Origin: Coenobita brevimanus
Taxonomy: Eukaryota; Arthropoda; Malacostraca; Decapoda; Coenobitidae
Assembly (NCBI GenBank): GCA_032717465.1
Contig: CM064671.1
Location: 55,685,991-55,749,990 of the forward strand
Direction: 5' to 3'
Length of the DNA: 64,000 bases
Shown in pieces: positions 61,986 through 64,000 of the stretch (position 1 is the stretch's first letter; every line of letters begins with the position of its first letter). A program made the position numbers and the translations under genes. The notes beneath the pieces are model-generated. The model made no database searches. It was given only the letters and a program-made list of their open reading frames with translations, and had not been told where the DNA came from.

Positions 61986-63530
61986 AATGCATGTGTTCCT
62001 AACCTCTCGTTGCATTTCACTACCTTTGTGCTAGCTCAGGTGTACGACACACGCTCTTCATTACGAGCACGTGGATCCGTTTTTCACTGTCTTTTCGCAT
62101 AAAACATAGCTACATATATCAGTGAATAGGATATACAGTATATTTCCGTGGCTCAGTCTTTCATGTTATTTCCACATAATACGTAGCCTACTCTATCAAT
62201 ACATGGGATACACAGTATATTTCACCAATAAAATGTAAATGCACGTCCTACGTAGGTCAATTACGTGGACCATACCTGGCTGGTAAGGTGTACCAGACGA
62301 TGATTTCTGGAGGATCACGTGGTTCACTTTCACTTTCTTTTCACATAAAAAAATGAAGTATATAACTGTATGAAATACACAGTATATCACACCATCTACA
62401 ATTACGTATCTCGTGTTTCATTTCGCTACCTTTGTGCTAGTTCAGGTGTACGACACACACACTTCATTACGAGTACGTGGCTCAGTCTTTCACGTTATTT
62501 ACACATAATACGTAGCCAAATCTATCAATATATGAGATACACAGTATATTTCACCAATAAAATGTAAATGCACGTCCTACGTAGGTCAAATACATTGCCC
62601 ATACCTGGGTGGTAAGGTGTAGCTGACGATGATTTCTAGACAACATGGTTCACTTTTAATTTCTTTTCACATAGAAAAATAATAAAATATATCACTGTAT
62701 GAAATACACAGTATATCACACCATCTAAAATTACGTATCTCGCGTTGCATTTCGGTATCTTTGCGTTAGTTCACGTGAACGACATACATACTTCATTATG
62801 AGGTCGTGGCTCAGTCATTGACGGTATTTTCTCATAATACATACCCCATCAATATATGAGATACACAGTATATTTCACCGATAAAATGTAAATGCACGTC
62901 CTTCGTAGATGAATTACGTGGCCCATAGCTGGCCGGTAAGGTGTAGCTGACGATGATTTCTAGAGGAACACAAGGTTCACTTTCACTTTCTTTTCACATA
63001 AACAAATAACAAAATATATCACTGTATGAGATACATAGTATGTTTCACCAATAAAATGTAATTGCATTTGTTTGCACTTGTTTCTAACCTCGTGTAGCAT
63101 GTCATTACCTTTGTGCTAACTCAGATGTACAAGAGTCACTCTTCGACACGAGCAAATGGGTCAGTCATTTACTGTCTTTCACATAAAACATAACCAAATC
63201 TATCAATATATGATATAAACAGTATATTACACCACAACAAGTACAAGTACGTGGCCCTTACCTGTCCGCTAAGGTGTAGCAGATGATGTTTCCCTTACCT
63301 GAAGATGCTGCAGTGTTTATGATTTTATTTCACATTACACATAATCAAATCCATCATTATATGAGACACATTATATTTCACCACAACAGTACCTGAACGT
63401 GCTCTGTATGTCACATCTGCGATACCTAAGGTATCACAGACGAAATTTTCTGACGAGCATGTGGCGCAGTGTTTACGTTCATCTACACAAGCATACGATA
63501 AACATATCAATAACACTCATGCTTTGTTTC
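61985..63530. repeat. Second satellite-like block, about 325-bp units, diverging rightwards
   Basis: Units marked by GGGATACACAGTATATTTCACC followed by AATAAAATGTAAATGCACGTCC near 62209, 62538 and 62860 (steps about 325). They share ACCTTTGTGCTAGTTCAGGTGTACGA and GACGATGATTTCTAG-type words. Two or three weaker units follow to 63530. Words are shared with the 365-bp block, so the two arrays are probably related. Confidence 0.8.
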
Positions 63531-64000
63531 ACACAGAAAGCATACAGAATAAATATGACAATATGATAAAATCAAATATCCCTATAAACCTCCTCTATTT
63601 TATCCCCTCCTGACAATGGCGTGCCATGGCTGTAAAGTGTACGTGACTTCTGCCTTAGCAAATATTTAATCACATACACTTGTTGCACTATACTCCTATC
63701 TATTGCACAATAACACTATCCACCATATATCAGCATAAAACAAGGACTTCATCAACATCCTGGCAAATATTCCATTCAAGTCAATGTCGTGTTGTCAGGC
63801 AGTTTCCCGCCTCCCTTTGCTAAACGTTTACCATGTCCTTCCTGACTGACTATTGAACACTATGTTCACCTGATTCACTGTCACTATTAATCAATGATTG
63901 AATACTCACATTGGGTGCAGGGTAGAGGGAGTGTAGTTGTTGGGACACGCCAAAAAACAGGGTAGGCCTAGCACAATCTTTGTTGGGCCAATGGCTGATA
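63531..64000. other. No feature recognised
   Basis: Unassigned sequence after the satellite block. No long frame or repeat stands out. Confidence 0.4.

Overview
The window is eukaryotic, repeat-dominated genomic DNA. I infer an arthropod, probably a decapod crustacean. The reasons are very long (AT)n, (TAGA)n, (CA)n and (CT)n microsatellites, several decayed RTE-like retrotransposons with 3' (TAGA)n or (AT)n tails, TTAA-flanked piggyBac elements, an env-bearing Gypsy element and tRNA-derived SINEs. No operons, rRNA genes or CRISPR arrays are present. Almost everything recognisable is a mobile element or simple repeat. The only candidate host-gene piece is one 187-nt exon at 25862-26048 (minus) that resembles an ionotropic receptor.

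Layout. 1-2700: a minus-strand CR1/Rex1-like retrotransposon split by an RTE-B 3' fragment (563-1199). About 2710-5602: decayed piggyBac copy 1. 5607-22760: an old env-bearing Gypsy element (RT, RNase H, integrase, env) broken by later insertions. These are a probable solo LTR (7072-12490) holding a long-TIR DNA element (7380-11997), which itself holds the 3.5-kb retrotransposon RTE-A (7598-11076); an RTE-B fragment (12841-13260); a nearly full RTE-B (13664-16560); and piggyBac copy 2 (18740-21809) inside env. 22760-26770: microsatellite, SINE, a jockey/CR1-type RT fragment and the possible receptor exon. 26780-35170: RTE-D copies arranged tail to tail, a second jockey-type fragment and RTE-C, each bordered by (AT)n arrays.

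36369-41817 is the youngest element: a Gypsy of the Gmr1 type (integrase ahead of reverse transcriptase). Its two 789-bp LTRs differ at one site, its gag-protease-integrase reading frame is open, and its RT is cut off before the catalytic YxDD. 43138-49777: another RTE-B copy, interrupted by a SINE, a hAT-like element, a 218-bp internally deleted RTE-B derivative and a minisatellite. 49919-55005: piggyBac copy 3, whose ends can be defined at TTAA sites and which contains a mariner-type MITE and a 753-bp piggyBac deletion derivative. 56993-60352: a piggyBac-like transposase of a different family. 60440-63530: satellite-like repeats of about 365 bp and about 325 bp, with (AT)n arrays.

The elements form a layered record. 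Target-site duplications and resumed reading frames give the relative order of insertion. Apart from the Gmr1-like polyprotein and the RT frame of RTE-D, the coding regions carry frameshifts or stops. All family assignments come from reading motifs in translated sequence; no database search was run.
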